A stretch of 64,000 bases of DNA from Fragilaria crotonensis. Lineage: Eukaryota > Bacillariophyta > Fragilariophyceae > Fragilariales > Fragilariaceae. Within the stretch, counting starts at the first letter, position 1. Every line of letters starts with the position of its first letter. Positions 44,479 to 54,467 of this stretch are shown one piece after another. Location: contig JAKSYS010000053.1 in NCBI GenBank assembly GCA_022925895.1, positions 62,001 to 126,000 on the forward strand, read 5' to 3'. The position numbers were made by a program, and so were the translations under genes. Below the pieces are notes generated by a model. The model ran no database searches and was not told the DNA's origin. It worked only from the letters and a program-made list of their open reading frames with translations.

Positions 44479-45672
44479 TCATGCGCCATTGTCGGTCGAC
44501 ACCACTTTCCCATCGCGGATACGCCAGTACGCCGCCATTAGAGATCCTAAACACGAATGGGTAAGAGCTGAAATAGCACCGGGTAGAGCCGCCAACGGTG
44601 GTGCCCCTATCGATTGGGCCAGGACGACTGCCAGGGCGGAATTCTGCATTCCCGTCTCGATGGAAATAGTCCGAGACGTTGATTCTCCATACCCACCCAA
44701 AGCCTTTGGTAAACCATAGCCTGCAGCAAATCCAATGGCATGAGTCCCCACAACCGCCAATAGAATCCGAGGGAACATGTCGCCCAATGTCAGGACTGCA
44801 GCGGCATTTTTGGCCATGACACCGCCACAGATAATTGCCACGAACAAAACGGAAGCAAATGGCGTGAACCTGGAGATGCTTTTTGACAGGATTGGAAGCT
44901 TGGCATTCAAAAGCATTCCAATCAGAACTGGTCCAAGAACAACCTTCGCAGTGGCAAAACATAACGCCCTTCCGCTAACAACGAGTTCGGTCCCTCCGAC
45001 AAGGATCTTGACAAGGAGAGGTGTCAAAACAGCTGCCAAGATTGTGGAACAGGCGGTCAAAAGAACACTGAGCGCGACATTCGCTCCAGCGATGAGCGAT
45101 ACCAAGTTGCTTGCAGTCCCTCCGGGCGAACACCCTACAAGTGCAAGACCAAGATACAGAGATGGATCAATGGGTAGCAAAAGTGCCCTTCCCACTAGCC
45201 AAGCTGCTGAAGGCATGATACCAAACTGGCAAAGGACGCCGAAGGGCACAGCAGACCAATTTTCGGAGATAACGTCTTCAAAATCTTTCTTTTCTAAAGT
45301 CATTCCCATGCCGATCATGACGAATGCTAGCATGGTCTCAATAATTTGACCATTGTTGACCCATGTCAAGGAATGAGGTCTTTTCAGTGCCAAAAGACAC
45401 GCTCCAACCACCCACGCAGGGAAGGCCGAGGTGAGTTTGGACATCGTTCTATCAAGAATCCGTTCAGGGACTGGGTCTTCAAGATCATTCGCGACGGACG
45501 TCATCGGTCGAGTAATCGCATCGCATCTTGTTGTAGGAAAGAAGTGCCGAGTTTGTTGCCTTGACGATGATCTGTTGAGTATTGTGACACTTGTCGATGG
45601 TGCTGAAAAGGCATTTGTCAGTCCAGCAAGAAGAAAACCCGAGCCTATCAAGCCGATAAACTTCTTTGACAT
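44479..45672 (-). CDS. Plastid BASS-type sodium/organic acid symporter
   Basis: 397-residue membrane protein of the bile acid:Na+ symporter (SBF/BASS) family. Plant plastid BASS proteins carry pyruvate or other 2-oxo acids with sodium across the inner envelope. The start at 45670-45672 gives signal peptide MSKKFIGLIGSGFLLAGLTNA|FSAP, an ideal diatom plastid motif (A21|F22). About nine or ten helices follow with family motifs: FVMIGMGMTLEKKDFEDV, PFGVLCQFGIMPSAAWLVGR, LVGCSPGGTASNLVSLIAGANVALSV (sodium-site helix crossover), GPVLIGMLLNAK and SIETGMQNSALAVVLAQ (second crossover). Length is typical. Solute specificity is not readable from the sequence; envelope location is inferred. Confidence 0.92.
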   Translation of the reverse strand: MSKKFIGLIGSGFLLAGLTNAFSAPSTSVTILNRSSSRQQTRHFFPTTRCDAITRPMTSVANDLEDPVPERILDRTMSKLTSAFPAWVVGACLLALKRPHSLTWVNNGQIIETMLAFVMIGMGMTLEKKDFEDVISENWSAVPFGVLCQFGIMPSAAWLVGRALLLPIDPSLYLGLALVGCSPGGTASNLVSLIAGANVALSVLLTACSTILAAVLTPLLVKILVGGTELVVSGRALCFATAKVVLGPVLIGMLLNAKLPILSKSISRFTPFASVLFVAIICGGVMAKNAAAVLTLGDMFPRILLAVVGTHAIGFAAGYGLPKALGGYGESTSRTISIETGMQNSALAVVLAQSIGAPPLAALPGAISALTHSCLGSLMAAYWRIRDGKVVSTDNGA

Positions 45673-45996
45673 TGTTGGTCCTGGCTCTCTGATCTGCCGC
45701 AGAGCATTTATGTGTTGACAGTTGACAGTTAACAATCAACAGCCAACAGCGACGACAGAGTGGTGGACCCGATTTTGGATGGGATCATTGGATCACTAGT
45801 AGCTTCTCTAGCAGATCACGTACAGTACTGCTACAGCACAACCCGGATCAAGTAGACTGTACTCCAGTACGTCGGTAATACAGTACCAGTAATATGCTCA
45901 AGATTCAGGAGATCACCTCCTCAACGTGTGACCTGTACTCTGCTGCAAAAGGATTCATAAGATCTAGTAGAGATAGCATCATGAGACTAGCTAGCT

Positions 45997-46521
45997 CTAC
46001 CTCTTTTTCCGTCTTTCCATCACCTTGGTAGGCACTCGCTGGTCTTCGAGGAACGCCGACACTGGTCGCAGCATTGGCGCAAGCCCTCCATGAAGCGTCA
46101 AGAACTGTTGCCAGCGAATGGAAGCCTCCGTCCCACCGGTCAGCCAGTTTCGAAAAATAGGGCATCGTTTACTATCTTCTACGATTTCCGCCGGCAATCC
46201 AAGCCAATCCATACAAGCTCTTCGAAATGTTTCGTCTTCGTCGGGGGTGATACCGAGATCTTCGTCAGTGACAACACCAGCTTGTAACAGTTCGTATGCC
46301 CTAGTGATTTCGGTGAATTCGTCGCCACTCTTGTCTTTCTTCACGTCAGGATGGCACTTCAACGCAGCTTGAAGGTATGCCTGTCGTAGTACGCGATCCG
46401 TCACTTCTACATGGGGATCCAATCCCAGGAGAAGTCTTGCGGACCGGATTGCGGGTACACTGAAACATCTTTTTTGGACAACACTCTCGAGAACTCGTAG
46501 CGCTATCCTTGACCGAATCAT
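45997..46521 (-). CDS. J-domain (DnaJ-like) protein, likely mitochondrial
   Basis: 174-residue protein with an N-terminal basic amphipathic presequence (MIRSRIALRVLESVVQKRCF), followed by a J domain at about residues 28-80. The HPD tripeptide is H57-P58-D59 in LKCHPDVKK, and EFTEITRAYELL forms the last J helix. J domains stimulate Hsp70 ATPase. The remaining 90 residues are not recognised (FRRACMDWLGLPAEIV, RPVSAFLEDQRVPTK). There is no Gly/Phe or zinc region, so this is a type III (class C) J protein. A mitochondrial site is inferred from the presequence. ATG at 46519-46521; divergent from the RRM gene. Confidence 0.85.
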   Translation of the reverse strand: MIRSRIALRVLESVVQKRCFSVPAIRSARLLLGLDPHVEVTDRVLRQAYLQAALKCHPDVKKDKSGDEFTEITRAYELLQAGVVTDEDLGITPDEDETFRRACMDWLGLPAEIVEDSKRCPIFRNWLTGGTEASIRWQQFLTLHGGLAPMLRPVSAFLEDQRVPTKVMERRKKR

Positions 46522-46919
46522 TTATTCCTGCAGATGGATTTTCCTTAAGGCGGACTCCTCTAGTGGTGGTAAGGGCAATGGAGGGCAAAACTGTCGACTC
46601 AAAGCAGAAATCATGGGCGAGTTGACGTTTGTGACACCATGTAGCAGTGATCCCGTTCCGTTGTTCTGAGTCGAATGTCGAATGTGGTGCAAAAAAATTC
46701 CTTTCCGTTTCAAACGTGTCAAATGCCACATTCCTTTCAAGAAGGAAATTTCGACAACAAGGTCAAGGTTAATGACGTATGGCGTTATTCCTTGTTTCGA
46801 TTGGTTAAGATGGGTGACATACAGACAAATTCTGGTTCCGGATTCCTGACATCATGCTCAATTCTTCTCACAAATTTGCCAAAAGAATAGTCCGCGACTG
46901 TTCGTCCCATAAACTGACG
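46522..46919. promoter_or_regulatory. Divergent intergenic region, J-domain / RRM genes
   Basis: 398 bases between divergent start codons (using the downstream RRM start). It is unusually poor in GTAC words compared with other spacers. No specific motif assigned. Confidence 0.35.
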
Positions 46920-47762
46920 ATGCTTTGCCTTTCGACTGTTGCGCTTCTCCTACTGGCGCGGACATGCGCTTTTGCACCTGTGAACAACCGAGTCTTCGTA
47001 GGGGGGAACTTTGGATCGATCGACAACTTAGTCAGAATGTTCCGTGCGTATGGAAAGATTGAAGAAATCAGATTACAGGATGATGTTGCGTTCGTGACGT
47101 TTGTTAACGCGGAATCGGCAGCAGCAGCCCTTCAGCATCAATGTTCAGAAGTCGATGTTAAGATCAGTCATGCAACACCTCTACATAGTGTCGAACGCCA
47201 GCGTCGGACTGTGGAGGACTGGGAAGAAATGATGCGCCTCGCACACGCTGGCAACTTTGCCGTTCAGGTTCCTAAGAATAACCTGCATGGATTACGCCAT
47301 TACTGCAGTAACCATATGGATGGAGTTGAAGTCATCGGATCCCTTGATGTAGCTTTGAATGATGCGGCTATGCTCTACATGAAGGTAGACGATTATAACG
47401 CTGCGATTGATATCCTTCACGACACACATGCTCTGCGCTACCACAAGATCTATCCGTCGATAAATGGCATTGTACGAGGCACCATTCTTGACGTTGCACG
47501 GCGCCTCTGGTTCGAACTAGAGAAGCTTCCATTTCAGTTGAGCATTCGCTTGCAGGTCTTTCCTCCGTCGCTCCTAGATGCCGTCCAGGCAGCAGTAGAG
47601 GAGTTTCGGCCATCCCCCGGGATCCGCATTTCGTCGTCTTCCTACTCACACGTGTATTCGGTGGTGGGCATAACAGCGTATGGATCAGATGAGCGTGGAG
47701 GTGTATTTATGGTTGGCTTGGCTGAACCCGCATCTCCATTATCCAAAGCCAGTCAATCATAG
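46920..47762 (+). CDS. Plastid RRM RNA-binding protein
   Basis: 280 residues from the ATG at 46920. The signal peptide MLCLSTVALLLLARTCA|FAP has an ideal plastid motif (A17|F18). An RNA recognition motif starts almost immediately: RVFVGGNF (RNP2-like), LVRMFRAYGKIEEIRL and VAFVTFVNAESAAAAL (RNP1-like), about residues 24-72. The C-terminal 190 residues are unfamiliar: EDWEEMMRLAHAG, a helical repeat-like part (NDAAMLYMKVDDYNAAIDIL) and FRPSPGIRISSS. An upstream in-frame ATG at 46854 would bury the signal peptide 22 residues in, so the later start is preferred. It probably binds plastid RNA, but its target is unknown. The stop lies 49 bases from that of the convergent FAD oxidoreductase. Confidence 0.85.
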   Translation: MLCLSTVALLLLARTCAFAPVNNRVFVGGNFGSIDNLVRMFRAYGKIEEIRLQDDVAFVTFVNAESAAAALQHQCSEVDVKISHATPLHSVERQRRTVEDWEEMMRLAHAGNFAVQVPKNNLHGLRHYCSNHMDGVEVIGSLDVALNDAAMLYMKVDDYNAAIDILHDTHALRYHKIYPSINGIVRGTILDVARRLWFELEKLPFQLSIRLQVFPPSLLDAVQAAVEEFRPSPGIRISSSSYSHVYSVVGITAYGSDERGGVFMVGLAEPASPLSKASQS

Positions 47763-47811
47763 CGCCGGTATGCTTATGTCAAGTCAGTAACAGATTGAGT
47801 GGGCTGCCATG

Positions 47812-49248
47812 TTAATTCTTTATTGAACTCTTAGACGTGCAACGCCACCAATTTAAATGCGAGTGCTCTTGAGTCAAGGCTTCTCCGTAGTCCCCTGAAA
47901 GTATCATGGAACACAATTTTTCGGCATAGATTGCATGATACAACAGGCCCCGACTGCTGAGACCCGTGTATATCCACTGGTTTCTGGACAAGTGACCCAC
48001 GATCGGGAGCCTGCCTAAGCCGCCCCGTTTGGATTGAACTCTCCAGCCACAAGTGACTCTTTCAACTGTAGAATTCTCCCAAAGACCAGGCGCGAGATCG
48101 TATGACTTTTCCTTCAGATCGTTGTACAGCTCCATTTCAGTTATTGGATCCATACTAAACTCATGCGAAGCTCCTACGAGCATGCAGTTGTCCAACAACG
48201 GACTAATGTACTTGCCGCATAAAGCAGCTTCTCGCGGAATTTGGTGCGTGGGTTTCATCTCCAGCGATTGACCTCGAACCAGCTCGACTGGAATAAGTGC
48301 CTGATCTAAAGTGCCATCTTGCAGCATGCCAGCACCGCCAGCCCAGACAATAACCTCGTGTTTCGCCAAATCGGTCAAGTCGTTCGTAACACGCCACTCA
48401 ATAGATCCAAGCTCTTGGCATGCTGCGTACAATCCCTCAAGATAAGAAGGCACGTGAATCACACGACACCCATTGGAAAGCTCAAGACCACCCATGCTGT
48501 TACTCCCCAGAACAGCGTCCATTTCATCCTTTTCCATCCATCGAGAAATATCTAATGAAGCTGTAGCCTTCAACGTTGCCACATTTTCCTCAGTCAAGGC
48601 AACTCGATATAGCTTATCTCGAAGAACACAATGTGGAGAAAAACATGATGCCGAGTCCACCAAGCGAGACGTCGAGGCCAACCCTTCTAGTCCCCAATGA
48701 ACCACCTTGCCACGTGGTGAAAGTGGGTGCAATAGTCTATAAAAAAGAAAATCAACGAATGTTATGAGCGCCACAATTCACAATTGGTTCTGGATACCAA
48801 TCTCACAACAACAAATGACGTGTAGTCTTCAGAGATCTTGGTGATAAAATTTTGTCGTCATGAGCCAGGCTCAATGAGGATAGCAAATATTTCGTTCTTC
48901 TTCCTCGACGTACACAATGTATTGTAATGAAACGAGTGCGCACGAGCTCAACTTACCCTCCAGCAACCGAGCTCGCTCCGCCCTGGCCCACCACGGCCTT
49001 ATCGTAAATTGTCACATGCACACCCGACTCCTGCAATAAGTTGTGAGCCAGCGCCAAGCCGGCGAGACCACCTCCAACGATTGCAATATCAGTGCAACTA
49101 GAAGGAGAAAGCGACGATGCCTGTAGTCCTTTTGTAGATAAGTGTCTGTTAATGGAGGAGTTGTTAGATCCATTGTGGATAGCGCAGGCATACACATGAG
49201 CGAGGACGCAGACAGTCTCATTGTAAATGGTAAAATTTTTGTCGTCAT
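47812..49248 (-). CDS. FAD-dependent oxidoreductase (DAO type)
   Basis: Exons 48957-49248 and 47812-48736 flank a 220-bp intron (48737-48956; GCTGGAGG|GTAAGTT ... TTTTTTATAG|ACTATT). Splicing restores SSVAGG-LLHPLSPRGK. The N-terminal FAD-binding Rossmann motif is CTDIAIVGGGLAGLALA, followed by VTIYDKA; the C-terminal motif GRLPIVGHLSRNQWIYTGLSSRGLLYHA is typical of glycine/D-amino-acid-oxidase-like flavoproteins, including the oxidase half of MnmC. The true N-terminus is unclear. The frame holding the FAD motif has no ATG; the ATG at 49246-49248 lies in another frame and needs either a one-base slip (AAAAGG near 49130) or a weak 68-bp intron (GTCTGC ... AACAG). The intron contains a copy of the 5' flank, listed separately. 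Confidence 0.8.
48841..48898. repeat. Intronic copy of the FAD-oxidoreductase 5' flank
   Basis: About 55 bases (TAAAATTTTGTCGTCATGAG then CAGGCTCAATGAGGA and GCAAATATTT) match 49229-49285 with few differences. The two copies lie about 390 bases apart in the same orientation, one in the intron and one spanning the candidate start codon. Confidence 0.85.
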
Positions 49249-49285
49249 GAGCTAGGCTCAATGAGGAGTAGCAAATATTTTCTTG
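49229..49285. repeat. 5'-flank copy of the duplicated segment
   Basis: Partner of 48841-48898. It includes the candidate ATG of the FAD oxidoreductase on the minus strand (49246-49248). Confidence 0.85.
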
Positions 49286-49980
49286 TTAATCTTCGACAAA
49301 GTAAACGATGTTGTTGCCTTTCAATCGATTGGCAACCCCTCGTTGGAGTGAACGAAGACATACCTTCTCATCCTTTGTATCGAGCAAAATGCTTTGACCA
49401 TGATCCTTGTCGATACAGTCATGACAATGATGACTCTAAGAAGTCCTTGCATTCTATGCAACCAAGGATCGTTGAGGCGCTTCCATACTACCAACACAGT
49501 ATCGAGAAGTTGCACATGGCCTTAGGTCAAGGTGATGCAATGGTCAAAACGGTCAAAATCAACCAAATGTGTTCTCGTTTATGTTCGGCCTCGATTCTTC
49601 ATGATTCATGATGTGCCCATTCTATTGAAAACACGCGAGGATTGTCGCCTGCGACGAATGGGTGGTTATGGCACACATTCTGAGCGCGAGGGGCCAGGTG
49701 TCCTGTGTCCTGGAGTTGGATTTTCCGTCGTCACGTGTCGAGTCCTACTACCACTACTGGTACGCAGTTCTGACTGTACCGGCGTACCACTAGGGGTTAG
49801 GGCACCTCTCTGGGCGAAAGGCGAAACTGATACTCCAGTACAACTACGATCTAAGACGCAAACTAATCCATCCGAGTTACGTAGGCGCACTGCCCTGGCC
49901 AGCTGGCCAGTGGACAGGCCTCAGATGTGCATAATGATCGATATAAGTGATAAATGATCAGGCATAGCAGTAGGTCTAGT
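49249..49980. other. Intergenic stretch without a gene
   Basis: About 730 bases between the FAD oxidoreductase 5' end and the methyltransferase stop. Open frames here show no recognisable motif. Confidence 0.4.
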
Positions 49981-51194
49981 CTAACTTACTACGAACCATC
50001 TTGCATTGGTGTTCTCCAGAATCACGTCAATATTTGTAAATCCTCCAGCAGTAAGCATTTTTTCGGCCACGGGTACTGAAAAGCCAAGAGTCCCCAATCC
50101 AGCACCATCTTTCGTCGACAACGAACAGGACATGCACAAGCAGGCGGAGAATGCAAAGTACAGTCCCCCCGACGGATTCGCAATGTTATCACGCATCGTC
50201 GGTGCTGCCGGAATGTCTGCCAGCAGCCACACGCCGCTGGATTTGAGTGCCCGACGCACTTGATCAATCAAAGCTGCTGGATTAGGCGCATCGTGCAAGA
50301 CATCGAAGGTCGTTACAACATCGAAGGCATTCTCGTGATCGCCGAGAGAATTCTCAGCCTCGTTGGCATCGTGCAAGAATACGTTGCGGAGTTTGGAGCC
50401 TGCTATATTGTGAGCAGCAATGCTCAAGGCTTCCTTGGACACTTCAAATCCATGGAAATTAGAGTTGGGAAAGGTTCTGGCCATGGCTATTACTAGGTTG
50501 CCGGCGCCGCATCCCAGGTCCGCAACGGAACAACCGTCTTGAAGCAATTTTAGAACACGTCCCTTTCGGCCTTGGGTACCACTTGTGGAATAAAGATGTC
50601 ACGAACATGGACGGCGTGTTGGCGGTCGATGCCTTGAGCCACTTCAGGTTCATCATAGGGTCTTCCGATGCCCGTGCGAAAGGCTTCTGGCAACATGGTC
50701 TTTGCTCGATTCACCAAACTTGGAACACAAGAAATCATTGCGATGTCATATTCCTTCGAGGAAGGATCTGCCAGAACATCAGCTGTGGCTTTTGGAAGAC
50801 GGTAGTGAAGCGACTCATCGTCATTGCCGTGACCAGGCAAAAGTACGAGGATCCCCATGGAAGCTTGCTGCGCCAGCCATTCTCGGAGCCAACGTTGGTT
50901 GAATCCTGATAATTTCGCCAACTGCACAGCTGTTATAGATGATCCATCTTCTTGGCAGCATTCGCGAAGCGTAGTATAGAGTCCCAGTTTGTCTCCAATG
51001 TAGAGCATGGATGACTGCATGGCCCCTCCGATGCATTTCCACACAAGGTCATGCGCGATGGAATGATCTTTTTCTGGGTCTGCTTTCCTCTTGTCGAACG
51101 CTTTCTTCACGCTAGCATAGATGACCGCTCCACCCACAGCACTGCCGATCATCAAGAGAGATGTCGTTGCGTAATGAGAAGTTCCATGCGGCAT
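49981..51194 (-). CDS. Class I SAM methyltransferase with winged-helix N-terminus
   Basis: About 404 residues once a single slip is bridged. The ATG at 51192-51194 starts MPHGTSHY; a short hydrophobic segment (TSLLMIGSAVGGAVIYAS) may be a membrane anchor. Then comes a helical/winged-helix part (SSMLYIGDKLGLYTTLRECC, LAKLSGFNQRWLREWLAQQASMGIL). The methyltransferase domain has the SAM motif I VADLGCGAGNLVIAMA, the acidic loop FHGFEVS, VTTFDVLHDAPNP and GLGTLGFSVPVAEKMLTAGGF. The layout resembles bacterial Rv2258c-type methyltransferases. The frame shifts near 50554 (AERDVF then LKLLQDGCSV in the other frame), as if one T of the coding strand were missing. The substrate is unknown. Confidence 0.85.
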
Positions 51195-51697
51195 GATTGA
51201 ATACAAGTGTCTGATCTTTCAGAGTGTAATTGATTCCTGTACTCGTTGTAGAGGGGAGGGGTTGGTAGGGTGTAGGGAGTATGATTAGACAGGAAATGGA
51301 GGTTGCAGAAAATGAGACAGAAACATTTGCAAGTTGCTCCACGGTCAGATCTCGTCTGTCTGAAATACTCCGAGTTCCGAGTTCCGAGTAAAGAATCTCA
51401 TGCGATGTACAGTACGATGATACCGGTACAAATGTACGATTATATACACAGTGTATGGCATAGTAAGTGTGGTCATAGTTCATATGACATAGTTCATACA
51501 CATGTATATTATACCAGGAATGTCCTACAACAACTCATCAACAGGGTATCACAGTATTCATACTTCATACAATCCCTCATGAACCCTGCACACTGCACAC
51601 TGCATCCTCCTCGCACTCGCATCTGGGTCACATCGTCACATCTCGCAGCATACTCGGAGTGAACCGGATGTAAAACATTCCCTCGTCCCTAATCATC
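51195..51697. promoter_or_regulatory. Divergent intergenic region, methyltransferase / small plastid protein
   Basis: About 500 bases between divergent starts. It contains a CCGAGTTCCGAGTTCCGAGT short tandem at about 51370-51389 and two CACACTGCA units near 51589-51605. No specific element assigned. Confidence 0.4.
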
Positions 51698-52304
51698 ATG
51701 ACAAATACGAAGGCAGTCGTCGCACTTTCTGCTATCGCTTCCGCTTCGGTATGTGAATTGACGCTATCATCATGTTATGATCAGCAGTTAGCTAACTCCT
51801 TTCGCTTTGTTTAATCAAGGCATTTTCTTCTCCCGTGTTCACTGCACCTACGCATCGTCTTCCGGTCCTCCACCTAGCCCAAATAGCCGAAGGCGTCGAG
51901 TTCGACACTATTGCTCGGGAATGGCGCTGTAAGTGGGAGGATGATGGCGCTGGCAAGGCAAGTCTTGTTTCGGCGCAAGTGGCATTGGAATCCGTCCTTG
52001 ACGACCTCAAGGCAGTGGACGGTGTCAAGTCAGTCGAACGAATTGTCTGTGGAGGGTGTTTGGACTTTAAGGTCATCACGTCGCTGGATGCTGATAAGTT
52101 TGGAGCTTGGGAAGAGAATGAATTTGATCCTGAAGTATACTTTATGGAGATGCTTGGAGACATTGATGGCATTTCATCCATCGAGACTCAAAGTAAGTAC
52201 AAGCGGGATCACATTGTATGAGTGCATTGAACGAGTTTTTATTTTCGACCTTTCTAAACGGTTTCGACTCTCCTGCAATAGCATACACCAAAATGTACCT
52301 GTGA
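51698..52304 (+). CDS. Small plastid-targeted protein of unknown function, three exons
   Basis: Exons 51698-51748, 51820-52192 and 52282-52304 give 148 residues. Both introns are GT-AG (71 and 89 bp) with clear donors (GTATGT, GTAAGT). Exon 1 encodes exactly a signal peptide (MTNTKAVVALSAIASAS) and exon 2 opens with AFSSP, so the ASAF plastid motif is formed across the splice junction. The mature part reads as an alpha/beta sandwich (VEFDTIAREWRCKWEDDG, ALESVLDDLKAVDGVKSVERIVCGGCLDFKVITSL), with an acidic FDPEVYFMEMLGDIDGISSIETQTYTKMYL C-terminus. Two cysteines sit in CGGC. The family is not recognised. Without the last intron the frame ends SKYKRDHIV at 52221; the spliced end is preferred because the donor is strong. 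Confidence 0.8.
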
Positions 52305-52373
52305 CCATCCTTCTACTTCTGAAAATCTTCTGCTAAAGTAGAATTCATCGCAAGCTGCACAAGCGAGTTCGAG

Positions 52374-53555
52374 TTATAGATACGCAATCGCTCCATTGAA
52401 ACGGAAATCCACAATCTTCCAGTTGAGTTCGCCCTTTTCTTCGTCATACTCTCGCTGGAACGCGGCGACGTAGGAATTTGCTTTAATATCATCCTCAGCC
52501 CCTTCCACAATCGTACTATCATCCTTCTTCCTCACACAATTGATTTGTTGACACATAAAATGCAACAAAATAATGGGTGAACCCTTTTCCAGTGTGTCTT
52601 GCTCGACTGCCAAAATCTCAGAATTCATGATTCCCAACACGTGTGTATCAATCTGAACACCCTCTTGCTTTCGGGCTGTAATCTCCGCTGCAATTCTCCT
52701 GAACACGGACTCCCCCAACCACGGTTTCAATTGATTAATCTTTCCTTCCAAAAACCACGACATGATTTGTGGAAGTGTATGTTCCACGACATCTCGTCGC
52801 CACACTTCAAATTCGAAATCAGGATCAAGTTTCCTCAACTCTCGCGCAGCAACCGTGTATTCTGATTCTTGCGTGACGGTGTCATAGACGGAAGAAATGC
52901 GATACACCCACGGATTTTGGGACGTTTCCCACGCTTCCTTGGCATCCTCCGACAAGTGATCAACTTTCTGTTTCACTTGCTTAGCACCACTTTTCTCATA
53001 CACTTCTTCCGCTCGCGACATGATCCCCTGAATGATGGGAGCTTCTGTCAAGCGTCGTTGCATTCGTTCCCACGCCGAAAGGTTTTCGGATTCATCAATC
53101 ACCATGATTTCGACTGTACCCGTGTAATCTTGATCGCCCTCCGCCGTGGCGGCGGGACGAATTTTCTTGTTAATGTCCTTGCTCTGTCCAGCACTCACCA
53201 GTTCTTGCCATGCCACGGAGATTTCCGAACGAAATGTCGCCCAGGCATCGGCGGCGCGGCGAAAGAAGGCGTTGGTGTCAATGTTGTTGGCGGATGAGGA
53301 GGAGGTATCGCTGGATGTGGGTCCCTCCGAACTATCATTCTTGATGCGATTGACAGCATCTCGGAGTGAGTCTGTTTTTGTTGTGCTTTGTTTGGTATCT
53401 TCGGTCGAAAACTGGCGGTACTTGTACTTGGGAATGGAAGGTGAAACGATGCCATGTACGGCACTGCAGCTTCGCGCTTGCACCGCTAGTGACTGTCTTA
53501 GCCCTGAAACGACACGGACGCGCTTGCTCGAGAGTCGCAATACATTTGATATCAT
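52374..53555 (-). CDS. TIM44: TIM44-like mitochondrial inner-membrane protein
   Basis: 393-residue homologue of TIM44, the peripheral inner-membrane subunit that tethers mtHsp70 to the TIM23 import channel. The presequence is basic and Ser-rich (MISNVLRLSSKRVRVVSGL). A charged central region follows (WATFRSEISVAWQEL, SAWERMQRRLTEAPIIQGIMSRAEEVYE, VDHLSEDAKEAWETSQNPWVYRISSVYD). The C-terminal TIM44 domain reads LRKLDPDFEFEVWRRDVVEHTLPQIMSWFLEGKINQLKPWLGE, then DTHVLGIMNSEILAVEQD and ending WKIVDFRFNGAIAYL. Order and length match the family. ATG at 53553-53555; the gene ends 69 bases from the stop of the convergent small plastid gene. The call is firm. Confidence 0.93.
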   Translation of the reverse strand: MISNVLRLSSKRVRVVSGLRQSLAVQARSCSAVHGIVSPSIPKYKYRQFSTEDTKQSTTKTDSLRDAVNRIKNDSSEGPTSSDTSSSSANNIDTNAFFRRAADAWATFRSEISVAWQELVSAGQSKDINKKIRPAATAEGDQDYTGTVEIMVIDESENLSAWERMQRRLTEAPIIQGIMSRAEEVYEKSGAKQVKQKVDHLSEDAKEAWETSQNPWVYRISSVYDTVTQESEYTVAARELRKLDPDFEFEVWRRDVVEHTLPQIMSWFLEGKINQLKPWLGESVFRRIAAEITARKQEGVQIDTHVLGIMNSEILAVEQDTLEKGSPIILLHFMCQQINCVRKKDDSTIVEGAEDDIKANSYVAAFQREYDEEKGELNWKIVDFRFNGAIAYL

Positions 53556-54467
53556 GGTGTGCTTGTGATTGATTCCTTATAACGCTTGCTTGGATATGCA
53601 AGTTGCAATCCGATGTATTAGACGGATGGGAGTTCGTTGTTCCAGTGCGGTCGTATTGGTAGACTGATGGGAGACCTTCTCGGAGTACTCTGGATTTTTG
53701 TTTCGACTTCGAGAGAAACTTGCTTTCCGCGAGCCCGAGAGCAATTATGCAAAATGCAAGCCCAGCGCGGAGATGTATGGTTGAAATGAGTACCAGGTAC
53801 TTGCTCGACTGTCCTTGGATCGATCCTTGTGGTTGCATTTTGGAAGAGTTGATTCCTTTTCGAGGTCTGAAGATGGTATGACATACAGTATTTCACATAA
53901 ATTTCTTAGGGGTGTATAAAATAAAACCGCAATTTAACCCTCACTACGTACAAACCCAGTACTCCGGACTCCGAGTTCATCACTCTAAGTCTATGAGCGC
54001 CAGAATACCAGGTACTTGTACCTTGTATGTTGTAGTACTTCAGTGCTCGTACTCTAGCTAGAAGGAGAAGTATTCATTGTAGTCATATACGTACCGGTTG
54101 GAAGTTGCATCTCTAGAAGTACAGTAGACGAGTAGAGTATACAAGTATGACATATGAATAGCGAAAAAGCACACTTCGTTTGTTGGGTCTTGGGTCCCTT
54201 GGGTCTTGGTTCACTAACGCCAAGTCATTCGCGATTCGTGACCACTCCGACTGTGCAGTGTGCAGTGTGCAGCCTATGGAATGGTTGTTGTGTGATGCCC
54301 ATGCACCATGCACCCATGCATTATTAAGTTCCGTTCATTCGTGATAAACTTTAGTCCGAAAGTTTTGTTGCGAGGTTATTCACTGGTTCACCTGACCAAC
54401 CTGTCAACTTTGATTTATGATCACAGCAACTTGTAACAATCACACATTTCCAGCATACATGCATACG
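53556..54467. promoter_or_regulatory. Divergent intergenic region, TIM44 / bilin reductase
   Basis: About 900 bases without a supported gene. GTAC-rich at 53955-54140; a TGTGCAG short repeat at about 54255-54273. It should hold both promoters. Confidence 0.4.
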
